A stretch of DNA of 42,237 nt from Desulfocapsa sp. (GTDB lineage: Bacteria; Desulfobacterota; Desulfobulbia; Desulfobulbales; Desulfocapsaceae), in NCBI GenBank assembly GCA_021737265.1, contig JAIPEF010000007.1:1-42237 (forward strand), written 5' to 3'. The notes under the pieces are model-generated. The model made no database searches, was not told where the DNA came from, and was given only the letters and a program-made list of their open reading frames with translations. The position numbers were made by a program, and so were the translations under genes. Each line of letters starts with the position of its first letter. The first letter of the stretch is position 1. Below are positions 32,192 to 39,887 of the stretch, piece by piece.

Positions 32192-33139
32192 ATGAAGCTG
32201 GCGTGTCGATTTCTCTTTTTCATTGTTGTTTGCTGCCCCCTTTCACTAACAGGGTGTGGCTCCAACTGTGTAAAAGGAAATTGCTCCAATGGTACGGGAA
32301 CACTCATCCTCGATACTGGCGAACACTACCAGGGGACATGGAAGGGAGGAAAACTACACGGCCAGGGAACCTTCACCGAAGCAAATGGCGATACGTACAC
32401 AGGCCACTGGGTCTCTGGAAAGAAACAGGGTCACGGCATTGCCACCAGGGCTGATGGACATCGTTATGAAGGCAACTGGCGAAATGACAAAGTAGACGGC
32501 AAAGGCCAAATCACCTTTGCCAATGGTGACCTATTTGAAGGTACCTGGCAGGAAGGGAAAAAGCATGGACCGGGCCGGTTCACTTATGGCAATGGCAACA
32601 CTTATGAAAGTGAATGGCGCGAAGATGTTGATGTTGGAAAGGGAGTTTTCATAACAGCGTCAGGTGAACTTTACGTTGATGCCTGCATAAGGGGTGACTG
32701 CCGTAATGGTCATGGTGTAGCTACCAAGTCAAACGGAGAGCACTATACCGGAGAGTGGTTAAATGGACTGAAAAATGGCCATGGAACGTTAATTTATGGA
32801 AATGGCGACACCTACACCGGACAGTGGAAAGATGACAAGGAGAATGGCTACGGAACCTTTCGCAAAACAGACGGCAGCAGTTATGTCGGCAACTGGAAAA
32901 ATGGAGTGTGGGATGGGCATGGCACTTACCAATCTGCAAGTAGAGGCCGTTTTGTCGGGGAGTGGCAAAATGGAAAAATGCACGGCTATGGAACGATAAA
33001 CATGCCCAACGGCAACCAATATATAGGCAACTGGAAGAATGGAATGAAGCATGGCCGTGGAACTCTGCTTTTTACCGGTGGCTTTAAATATGTTGGCGAA
33101 TGGAAGAATGATAAGATGATCGAGATATATCCTCGATAG
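32192..33139 (+). CDS. MORN-repeat lipoprotein
   Basis: A lipoprotein signal (FLFFIVVCCPLSLTGC) is followed by about twelve MORN units of 23 residues (pattern YxGxWxxGxxxGxGxxxxxxG). The units form a beta-rich rod that binds partner proteins or membranes. The protein seems built from two six-unit halves. Each half opens with a Cys-bearing unit, CVKGNCSNGTG near residue 26 and CIRGDCRNGHG near residue 163, both leading to GEHYxG. The C-terminus ends right after the last unit (YVGEWKNDKMIEIYPR). The start has AAAAGGA 4-5 bases ahead. It stands alone between repeats; the partner is unknown. Confidence 0.9.
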   Translation: MKLACRFLFFIVVCCPLSLTGCGSNCVKGNCSNGTGTLILDTGEHYQGTWKGGKLHGQGTFTEANGDTYTGHWVSGKKQGHGIATRADGHRYEGNWRNDKVDGKGQITFANGDLFEGTWQEGKKHGPGRFTYGNGNTYESEWREDVDVGKGVFITASGELYVDACIRGDCRNGHGVATKSNGEHYTGEWLNGLKNGHGTLIYGNGDTYTGQWKDDKENGYGTFRKTDGSSYVGNWKNGVWDGHGTYQSASRGRFVGEWQNGKMHGYGTINMPNGNQYIGNWKNGMKHGRGTLLFTGGFKYVGEWKNDKMIEIYPR

Positions 33140-33265
33140 TACATTTTGTCTCTGAAGTTACTAATGGACAAAAAAAAATGAACAGTCGCATCTTAAAATC
33201 TTATAGCAATTTCCCAGGAGTGCTCTTTACCCATAAGTTGCTCATCCGCAGGTATGGGTGTCGGA

Positions 33266-33349
33266 GGCCCCGAAGGGGTCAGGTATTATAGCCGGTGTGC
33301 GTGAGCCACCGGTCTTGAATCCACCTCACCACCTGTCCTGAAGGGACAG
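33266..33349. repeat. cluster of three hairpins, REP-like
   Basis: GGCCCC-gaa-GGGGTC (33266-33280), CCGGTG...CACCGG (33292-33312) and CTGTCC-tgaag-GGACAG (33333-33349) stand in a row. The last resembles the gtcctgaagggac motif of REP-like elements linked to IS200-type transposases. No transposase is nearby. Confidence 0.55.
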
Positions 33350-33356
33350 TGTTATT

Positions 33357-33457
33357 TGATGGCGTTGTATTTATCCCCCGCAAGGGAGGACTGAAAAGAG
33401 TACCCTTTTTTCGGGTGAAAACTCTCCATCTGCTTCGTTGCTGCATTTTTTATTTTG
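33357..33457 (+). repeat. MITE-like repeat, left-end copy
   Basis: TGATGGCGTTGTATTTATCC and then the same ggactgaaaagagtaccc, ttttttcgggtgaaaactct and gcttcgttgctgca blocks as the copy at 21062. It lacks the right end. Confidence 0.8.
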
Positions 33458-33507
33458 CTGTAACGAAGAGCTTGGGCGAATAGGCAATTTTTCAAGGTAT
33501 GCGCTCA

Positions 33508-35835
33508 TCAATCTTCCCCCACAGGTTTCCAGACCGGACCAGTAGCTGTATCAATGATCTGAATGCCACGACGAATCAGTTCATCCCGTACCTCATCCGC
33601 TGCCTGCCAGTCTTTCTCCAGGCGGGCTTTTTCCCGCCGCTGAATCAGCGCATTGACAGGCGGTGCGAGTGGGCAGCCTTTCAAACGGAAGATATGCAGA
33701 ATCTCATTGATCTTACGCAAGCTTTCCAGAATATATTTTTTCTGGTCCCCATCCAGATGATTGACATGGAGGATCGGATTAGTCTGCTTGATAAACTTAT
33801 ACACAGCACCCATCCCCTTTGACACATTGAGATCATCATCCATGGCCTCAAAAAACTGCTCTTCCATGGCTGAGACATAGGCCGCAACTTCAGGATGTGG
33901 TTTGCCGGGGGGCAGGCAGAGCAGTTTGCAGGTAAATTCATCAATCCTGCGCAGGGCTGTCCGCACAGTGGTCAGCCGGCGAAAGGAAAAGTTAATCGGC
34001 TTACGATAGTGAACGGAAAGCAGCATAAAGCGAACATCACGAGGACTAAAGCCGCGCAGCATAACATCTTTTAAGGTGATTATATTACCGGCCTCTGCAG
34101 ACATCTTTTTCCCGTCCACCAGCAACAGTTCAGAATGGAGCCAGTACCTGGCCAAAGGTTTGCCGGTAAGGGCTTCGGCAATGGCTATCTCGTTTTCATG
34201 ATGGGGGAAAATCAGATTACGGCTGGAGGTATGAATATCCATGGTCTCACCCAGGTATCTGGTCGACATTGCAGAACATTCAATATGCCATCCCGGGCGA
34301 ACATTTCCCCAGTCGGTCTCATAAAAAATCCCTTCTTTCAACTCTGCCAGGGTGGAACGCTTGAGCAGGGTGAAATCGCGGGGATTATCCTTCTCATAGT
34401 TATCCAGGTCAACCGTCCGCCCCAACTGAATCTTACCAAGATCAATGCCGGAAAGGCGCCCGTAATTCTTGAATTTTGAAATATCAAAATAGATTGAACC
34501 GTGCTTTTCATAGGCAAAGCCTTTGTGCAGCAATTCATGGGTGATCTCGATCATGTCAGCCACATGCTCGGAGGCCTTGGGATAATTTGTTGCCTGCTTT
34601 ACAGCCAGTGCCTCAATATCCTCCATAAAACCATCAATATACTTGGTGGTAAATTCCTGCAGCGACTTCTTGGCAGCCCTTGCCCCTTCAATGGTATTAT
34701 CATCCAGATCGGTGAAATTCATACAGGAGTTCACCTCGAACCCCTTATGCTCAAGGTAGCGGGTGATGAGGTCCGACACCACAAAACGTCTGCACAGAGA
34801 AAGATTGGCCGGTTCATAAGCCGTTGGCCCGCAGGTATAAAAGGTGACCGACTTTTCCTGCTGCGCTTGGAATTCATCCTTCTTTTTCGTCAAGGTGTTG
34901 AAAAAACAGAGGCTGGTTTTTTTTTCTTCCACCTTGTTTTTTCTGGTAAAAAGGGGGGTCGAAAGATAGCGTTCACCACCATCCGGGATAATGACCACAA
35001 CAAATCCATCTTCCAGCTCTTTGACCAGATCAAGGGCAGAATACATGGCCGCACCACTGCTCATGCCGACCAGCATCCCTTCTTTTCTGGCTAAAAGCCG
35101 AGCCATGCGAAAGGCATCCTCATCATGAACATTAACTATGCTGTCCGGCAAAGACTTGTCAAATATTCCGGGCCGATAGGACTCCTTCATATTTTTCAGT
35201 CCCTGAATTTTGTGGCCAAGGAAGGGCTCTACCGCAATAATTTTCACATCAGGATGCTTTTCATGAAACCACTTGCAAAGCCCCATCACTGTCCCGGATG
35301 TGCCCAGAGTAGCAACCACGTGGGTTACTTTCCCCTCTGTCTGCTCCCATATTTCCGGTGCGGTATGTTGATAATGGGCCATCCAGTTTGCTTCGTTATT
35401 AAACTGGTCAGTCAGATAATAACGATCCGGAAACTCGCGGGCCATATCATAGGCCTTCTCTATAGCACCATCAGTACTCCTTTTTGCCGGTGTAAGAAGA
35501 ATCTCAGCACCATAGGCCTGCATGATTTTTCGACGCTCAAGGGATGCGGATTCGGGCATGACCAATTGACAGCGATACCCTTTTGCGGCACAGACCATGG
35601 CCAGACCGATGCCGGTATTACCACTGGTTGCTTCAAGGACGATTTTATCCTCTGTCAACTCGCCGCTGGACTCTCCCGCCTCAACAAGGGACAATGATAT
35701 TCGTTCCTTTACTGATCCACCTGGATTTTTAGACTCCAGCTTTCCATAGATAGGAACCTGAGTAGGGTTCAGCCGATTAATGCGAACCAGAGGAGTATTG
35801 CCGATTGCATCTAAGATAGTATTACAGAGAGTCAT
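33508..35835 (-). CDS. Cysteine synthase fused to a CysRS-like domain
   Basis: Residues 1-300 form a PLP-dependent O-acetylserine sulfhydrylase of CysK/CysM type: PLP lysine in NPGGSVKERIS (Lys43), ATSGNTG, phosphate loop GTSGTVMG. Residues about 320-775 are homologous to cysteinyl-tRNA synthetase. They keep the zinc-type cysteines (YTCGPT, WHIECSAMS) and FPHHENE. The HIGH position, normally YDYxHIGHAR, reads YEPANLSLCRR, and KMSKS reads KMSAE. Canonical aminoacylation is therefore doubtful. Cysteine made by the first domain may be handed to the second for ligation, persulfide formation or sensing; this is inference. No frameshift is present, so it is a true fusion and not decay. A standard cysS should exist elsewhere in the genome. 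The start ATG has no strong ribosome site. Confidence 0.88.
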   Translation of the reverse strand: MTLCNTILDAIGNTPLVRINRLNPTQVPIYGKLESKNPGGSVKERISLSLVEAGESSGELTEDKIVLEATSGNTGIGLAMVCAAKGYRCQLVMPESASLERRKIMQAYGAEILLTPAKRSTDGAIEKAYDMAREFPDRYYLTDQFNNEANWMAHYQHTAPEIWEQTEGKVTHVVATLGTSGTVMGLCKWFHEKHPDVKIIAVEPFLGHKIQGLKNMKESYRPGIFDKSLPDSIVNVHDEDAFRMARLLARKEGMLVGMSSGAAMYSALDLVKELEDGFVVVIIPDGGERYLSTPLFTRKNKVEEKKTSLCFFNTLTKKKDEFQAQQEKSVTFYTCGPTAYEPANLSLCRRFVVSDLITRYLEHKGFEVNSCMNFTDLDDNTIEGARAAKKSLQEFTTKYIDGFMEDIEALAVKQATNYPKASEHVADMIEITHELLHKGFAYEKHGSIYFDISKFKNYGRLSGIDLGKIQLGRTVDLDNYEKDNPRDFTLLKRSTLAELKEGIFYETDWGNVRPGWHIECSAMSTRYLGETMDIHTSSRNLIFPHHENEIAIAEALTGKPLARYWLHSELLLVDGKKMSAEAGNIITLKDVMLRGFSPRDVRFMLLSVHYRKPINFSFRRLTTVRTALRRIDEFTCKLLCLPPGKPHPEVAAYVSAMEEQFFEAMDDDLNVSKGMGAVYKFIKQTNPILHVNHLDGDQKKYILESLRKINEILHIFRLKGCPLAPPVNALIQRREKARLEKDWQAADEVRDELIRRGIQIIDTATGPVWKPVGED

Positions 35836-35924
35836 ATTTTAAGAGGAAAAACCCCATTTATTCATGAATGTCAGTGAGTTAATTGAGCAACAGCTTACAA
35901 TTGCAGATAGCTGAGTACTATATC
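35836..35924. other. short gap upstream of the fusion gene
   Basis: Nothing recognisable apart from low-complexity sequence. A promoter for the minus-strand fusion gene must lie here or within the adjoining repeat, but none stands out. Confidence 0.35.
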
Positions 35925-36124
35925 CCTTCTTTAAGGTGAAAAGCTACAAATACGACACCATCAAAGTTGATGGCGTCGTAAAAACTCTCCATCTGCTTCG
36001 TTGCTGCATTTTTTATTTAATTTCGACGTACCTTAGTACGCCGAAATTAAATAAAAAATACGCGCCTCGCATATGAAGCTTTTTACTTAGCCATCCTAGG
36101 TTTGAGGTTTTTACGAGTTTATCA
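35925..36124 (+). repeat. MITE-like repeats, nested or tandem copies
   Basis: A right-end fragment (aaggtgaaaagctacaaatacgacaccatca, to 35963) is followed by a nearly full copy from 35968. That copy starts TGATGGCGTCGTA, carries the atctgcttcgttgctgca block, a strong central palindrome (atttaatttcgacgtac / gtacgccgaaattaaat), and ends tttttacgagtttatca. Confidence 0.82.
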
Positions 36125-36203
36125 AAGTTGAACAGAATTCCATTCTATTGCTATTTAGCTTTGGACGCAAGCAGGGAAAGCAGTGATTAACTACCGATTG
36201 AAA

Positions 36204-36231
36204 ACTGACGACTGAACACTGCAAACTGCAA
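36204..36231. repeat. heptamer tandem repeat ACTGNNN x4
   Basis: ACTGACG ACTGAAC ACTGCAA ACTGCAA in tandem, just past the 3' end of the DUF721 gene. Confidence 0.65.
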
Positions 36232-36238
36232 ATTGTCT

Positions 36239-36790
36239 TTATTCTCTCCTGCACGCCTGAGACAAGTACCAGAAACGAACTAAAGATTCTCTCACATCCT
36301 TGTCCGAAATCGATTCCACCTGCCGCTCAAAGGCCGCAACATCCTTGGCCGGAGGCTGGACGTAGCGAAGAGAAGGCCCATTTTTTTTTTCATCCTTTTC
36401 CCTCTCTTCCAGACAAAAGCGAAGCCCCCCCAAGGTGGAGATGCGTAAGGATTTGTTCAGAATTTCCAGAAGCAACACTGTCTGAAACTGCAGCTGCTGG
36501 AGCCAGGCGGAATTCTCAACCTCCACCCACAAAATTTTTTTTACAATTTTTACCGGACGGCAATGGTCGGTTATGTCACTGTCCAGTAACTCCTGCCAAC
36601 GCAAAAAGATGGAATGCAGATCAAGCTTTTCTTCCCAGCCACGCTGCCGGGTAAGCTGCGGTAAGACATTACCCAGTTCAAATAAGGAATCTTTTTTTTT
36701 CAATATTTCAGCCAGAACTTTTATTGTTATTCTTGATGGCGTCGTATTTATACCCGACGTTGAGGTTTTTACGACGCCATCATTCTTCAT
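36239..36790 (-). CDS. DUF721/DciA-like protein
   Basis: The central region LDLHSIFLRWQELLDSDITD, followed by HCRPVKIVKKILWVEVENSA and WLQQLQFQTVLLLEILN, matches the DUF721/DciA family, whose studied members load the replicative helicase DnaB. The C-terminal third (EREKDEKKNGP and on) is non-conserved. The first 20 codons, including the only usable ATG, are encoded by a short MITE copy (36734-36782), giving MKNDGVVKTSTSGINTTPSR. No ATG, GTG or TTG occurs between the repeat and the family-like part ITIKVLAEIL. Either the insertion replaced the native start, or the true start is a rare codon. Confidence 0.7.
   Translation of the reverse strand: MKNDGVVKTSTSGINTTPSRITIKVLAEILKKKDSLFELGNVLPQLTRQRGWEEKLDLHSIFLRWQELLDSDITDHCRPVKIVKKILWVEVENSAWLQQLQFQTVLLLEILNKSLRISTLGGLRFCLEEREKDEKKNGPSLRYVQPPAKDVAAFERQVESISDKDVRESLVRFWYLSQACRRE
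36734..36782 (+). repeat. MITE-like repeat, minimal copy
   Basis: This 49-bp element has perfect 12-bp ends TGATGGCGTCGT and ACGACGCCATCA and only a short centre (atttatacccgacgttgaggttttt). It is read through in frame at the start of the DUF721 gene. Confidence 0.85.
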
Positions 36791-37029
36791 TCTTTATAGT
36801 AACCATGATACTTCGGTGAAATGACAATTTAGGACATGGTCTCACTCCGATATATTCAGTGGGAATATTACCACATAGAGACATTGGAGAGGAATAAATT
36901 ACAGTTATAATTCCCAATTAACAATAAATTAAAGTTTTATCTGTTGTATTACCCTATTATTTCTGATAAATTAAAAATCCAGGCTAAAAGAGTTAGACTT
37001 TTATTTACCATATATCAAATGGAGAAATC
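36791..37029. other. AT-rich spacer before the exopolysaccharide locus
   Basis: No gene. Strongly AT-rich in its second half and likely to hold the promoter of the polysaccharide operon and that of the divergent DUF721 gene. No box pair was good enough to call. Confidence 0.4.
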
Positions 37030-37464
37030 ATGAAAACCATTTCTATTGTTCTGCTTCTTTCTTTCTTCTGGGCAGCAACAGCAAGTGCAACAGACACAGA
37101 ATGGAAAGAGATTTTTGACTCTACATACCAGGATAAGGGTATTCAGGTAGCTGTCGAGAAGGTATTAAAAGAAGGGGTAACACCGGAAAGCATCATCCAT
37201 CAGGGCCTTACCATTGACGGCCTGCTGGCACAGGATATAGTAAAATCCCTGTACTGCGCCGGCGTTGAGGGTGAAGATATAGAAGCTGCCTGCCAAACAA
37301 TCGGAATCCCGGAACTCATAGTTGTTACTGCTCACGAAAAAGCTACAGAAGAATGTTTTGATCCGCTAAATCCCACACAATCAGTTGTTTTTATCGGGGC
37401 ACCTAATTCTGCTGACAGCGCCTCCGGTGGCAGCTACGCGAGTCCCCATAAACCTTCTCAGTAA
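37030..37464 (+). CDS. Exported small protein of the polysaccharide locus
   Basis: A signal peptide (TISIVLLLSFFWAATASA) is followed by about 120 residues: a helical stretch (IFDSTYQDKGIQVAVEKVLK), then GLTIDGLLAQDIVKSLYCAG and EDIEAACQTIGIPELIV, and a Ser/Gly-rich tail. Three cysteines (YCAG, EAACQ, EECFD) could form a disulfide in the periplasm. No family is recognised. GGAGA lies 4 bases before the ATG. It precedes the outer-membrane barrel gene by 118 bases and may be part of the export machinery or matrix. Confidence 0.7.
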   Translation: MKTISIVLLLSFFWAATASATDTEWKEIFDSTYQDKGIQVAVEKVLKEGVTPESIIHQGLTIDGLLAQDIVKSLYCAGVEGEDIEAACQTIGIPELIVVTAHEKATEECFDPLNPTQSVVFIGAPNSADSASGGSYASPHKPSQ

Positions 37465-37582
37465 CACCATCATATCAGGAAGTGTCCTGTGATGAGAAGA
37501 AGAGCAAAGCATATTTCTTGCAGGCGGCTCCCCTCTTTTTCTTATATCCTTTTAAACAACAATCCAATTCAGGAAGAAACAG

Positions 37583-38938
37583 ATGAAGTACAGATATCAT
37601 AGTATTCTCTTAGCCTTACTTCTCAGCCAGCCTCTCCATGCAAACGCTGCAAACCCATATAACCTGAATATTGACACCATGGCCATAGTGGCACAGAACG
37701 AGCCGCCACCTCTTTCCTACGACGACACAATCATCACCTACGATGAAGACGCGGAAACCAAAATCGAGAAGTACTTTCACCCTACCCTGGTGCTCTCCGG
37801 TGAATATACAGACAATTTGTATAATGTCGATCATGACACTACGGAAAACCTCCTGCTATCAATCACACCAGGATTCTGGCTGACAATGGGACAGGCAGAA
37901 GATATGCCCGCAGCCGTTTCAGTCAGGAACACCTCTGCAAGCGGTATTATGATGGCTCCCCTGCGTACTGATGGCTACGACTGGCTCAATGCCACCCTTA
38001 TGGGGTCCATGAAGTTTGATTGGTACTCTGAAGAATCGGTGAATGATTTCATTGGTGGTGATCTCAATGCAAGCCTGCAATACAAACCCGGAAACAAGTT
38101 AACCCTCTATATCACGGATCAGTATCGTCGTGCCCGAATTGGCTTTGACATAGGAAACGATACTGCGGATGACGATCGGTGGTTTGACTCAAATCTTCTC
38201 TACACTGGTTTTGACTGGGATTTAACAGATAAATTCAGTGCCGGTGCGAAATATTCCGGTTTTCTTCTTAGCAACAACGACACTGTTGATGAATACATGG
38301 ACAGAACTGACCATTCACTTTCCGCATTTGGTGCGTTTAACTACAGTATGAAAACCAGCTTCTTCCTCCAGTATCAATATATTACTCTGGATTACGACTC
38401 AGCGGAGTATCAGGATAACGAGCAACATCACATATACGGCGGGGTCCACTGGATCTCCACCGAGAAATTAACCTTCGACTTAAAGGCTGGTTATCAACAA
38501 CGGGATTACAAAGATGAACGTATTGAAACAACATTCAATTCAGATGACAACTCCACAGTTGCCCTGGAACTTTCCTCTCTTTACCAGTTTTCAATGAAGA
38601 CGGGCGTTTCCCTTGCTTTAAGTCATAAATTTGAGGAATCCGATAGCTCACTGGCCCTTGGCAAAACAGTTTTTGCCGGAGATTTCACCTATCACCAGGA
38701 GCTAACAGAACGTTTACAAGGAATTTTAGCCCTGGGATACGAAAATGCTGATTACAACCAGATGGTTGATCAACCGCGCGAGGATGACCTCTTTGAAATC
38801 AGACCTTCCTTACAGTATACATTCCGTGAATGGCTGATGACTGAACTGGCATACAGTTATCGCGAGAGAGACTCCACAGACGACCTTTTTGATTACAAGA
38901 CAAACACGGTTTACCTTTCCCTGAATTCCGCTTTTTAA
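37583..38938 (+). CDS. Outer-membrane beta-barrel protein of the polysaccharide locus
   Basis: A signal peptide (ILLALLLSQPLHANA) and a periplasmic N-terminal stretch precede HPTLVLSGEYTDNLYNVDHD. That is the opening of the BBP2-type outer-membrane barrels found in exopolysaccharide clusters (GYDDNIF-like motif, here EYTDNLY). About 16 amphipathic strands follow, ending in the aromatic-terminated YLSLNSAF. It could serve as the polysaccharide secretion pore that works with the Wza-like protein downstream. AGGAAG lies 6 bases before the start. Length is 451 aa, usual for the group. Confidence 0.78.
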   Translation: MKYRYHSILLALLLSQPLHANAANPYNLNIDTMAIVAQNEPPPLSYDDTIITYDEDAETKIEKYFHPTLVLSGEYTDNLYNVDHDTTENLLLSITPGFWLTMGQAEDMPAAVSVRNTSASGIMMAPLRTDGYDWLNATLMGSMKFDWYSEESVNDFIGGDLNASLQYKPGNKLTLYITDQYRRARIGFDIGNDTADDDRWFDSNLLYTGFDWDLTDKFSAGAKYSGFLLSNNDTVDEYMDRTDHSLSAFGAFNYSMKTSFFLQYQYITLDYDSAEYQDNEQHHIYGGVHWISTEKLTFDLKAGYQQRDYKDERIETTFNSDDNSTVALELSSLYQFSMKTGVSLALSHKFEESDSSLALGKTVFAGDFTYHQELTERLQGILALGYENADYNQMVDQPREDDLFEIRPSLQYTFREWLMTELAYSYRERDSTDDLFDYKTNTVYLSLNSAF

Positions 38939-38976
38939 AAAGAGAATCTGGAGAGATCATTCTCTTCCGTTACCGA

Positions 38977-39801
38977 ATGCAACCTATTACTCAATCTGCA
39001 GATCGTTCTCCGGTCTCTTTTCGACAGCTCCTTTTCCTCTGTTTCAGCCTGCTTACTCTTTTAAGCGGCAGTGGATATGCGGAAGATTATATCCTGGGAG
39101 AAGGTGATGTCTTAAAGATCAGTGTCTATGACAATGAGGATCTCCTTACCGAAACCCGGGTAAACGGCAACGGTTTCATCGTCATGCCCCTTATCGGCCC
39201 GGTAAAGGTCGGTGGGCTGACAACTTCGGCAGCCACCACTAAACTCACAAATCTTCTGGCCGGCGACTACATCTTAAATCCTCAGCTTACCATTTTTATT
39301 GAGAAGTTCCGCACAAAGAAAGTTACTATCCTGGGCCATGTCAACAACGCAGGAATTGTCCAGATAGAAGGTCCCATGACCTTGCTTGAGGTTATCTCTC
39401 AGGCTGGAGGGTTAAAAGAGGGAGTTGGTGATCAGGCTACCATCAAGAGATCAACTGATTCGGAACAGGAAGTCATCGTCATCAACATACGTGCCCTTAT
39501 CGAAGACGGTGACCTTACCCAGAATATTGTGATTTACGAAGGTGACAGTATCTTTATCCCCAAAGGGGGAACATGCTACGTGACCGGGCTTGTCGGCTCA
39601 TCAGGTGCTTACCCCTGCAGCAGTGGATCCACCGTCCTTAAGCTGATTACCCTTGCGGGCGGATTTACCGGCAAGGCCTCTCAATCCAGTGTCCGCATTA
39701 TTCGATTGGTTGATAATGAAAAGACCGTACTAAAAGATGTTGACCTGGGAACCAAAGTTCTTGCAAACGATATCATTGTTGTTCCCGAAAGCTTTTTCTA
39801 A
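38977..39801 (+). CDS. Polysaccharide export protein (Wza-like, SLBB)
   Basis: A signal peptide (LLFLCFSLLTLLSGSGYA) without lipobox is followed by the Poly_export domain (YILGEGDVLKISVYDNEDL ... VNGNGFIVMPLIGPV) at about residues 37-115. Two SLBB-type domains follow (VTILGHVNNAGIVQIEG, LLEVISQAGGL; CYVTGLVGSSGAYPC, LKLITLAGGF). Periplasmic/outer-membrane part of capsule or EPS export. Unlike E. coli Wza it has no lipid anchor and no obvious C-terminal outer-membrane helix, so the barrel protein upstream may supply the pore. The gene starts 38 bases after the barrel gene. Confidence 0.88.
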   Translation: MQPITQSADRSPVSFRQLLFLCFSLLTLLSGSGYAEDYILGEGDVLKISVYDNEDLLTETRVNGNGFIVMPLIGPVKVGGLTTSAATTKLTNLLAGDYILNPQLTIFIEKFRTKKVTILGHVNNAGIVQIEGPMTLLEVISQAGGLKEGVGDQATIKRSTDSEQEVIVINIRALIEDGDLTQNIVIYEGDSIFIPKGGTCYVTGLVGSSGAYPCSSGSTVLKLITLAGGFTGKASQSSVRIIRLVDNEKTVLKDVDLGTKVLANDIIVVPESFF

Positions 39802-39887
39802 GTTACTCATTTTAACGCCCCCAGGTATTTTACCGTGATCACTCTATCTCAATCACTATTCTGTTCTTCATCTCATAGTAAGAAATC

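Noticed and set aside
11934-36782. The repeated TGATGGCGTCGT sequences as a CRISPR array
   Set aside because: The copies are scattered over the whole window, vary in length and orientation, have no regular spacers, and no cas genes are present.
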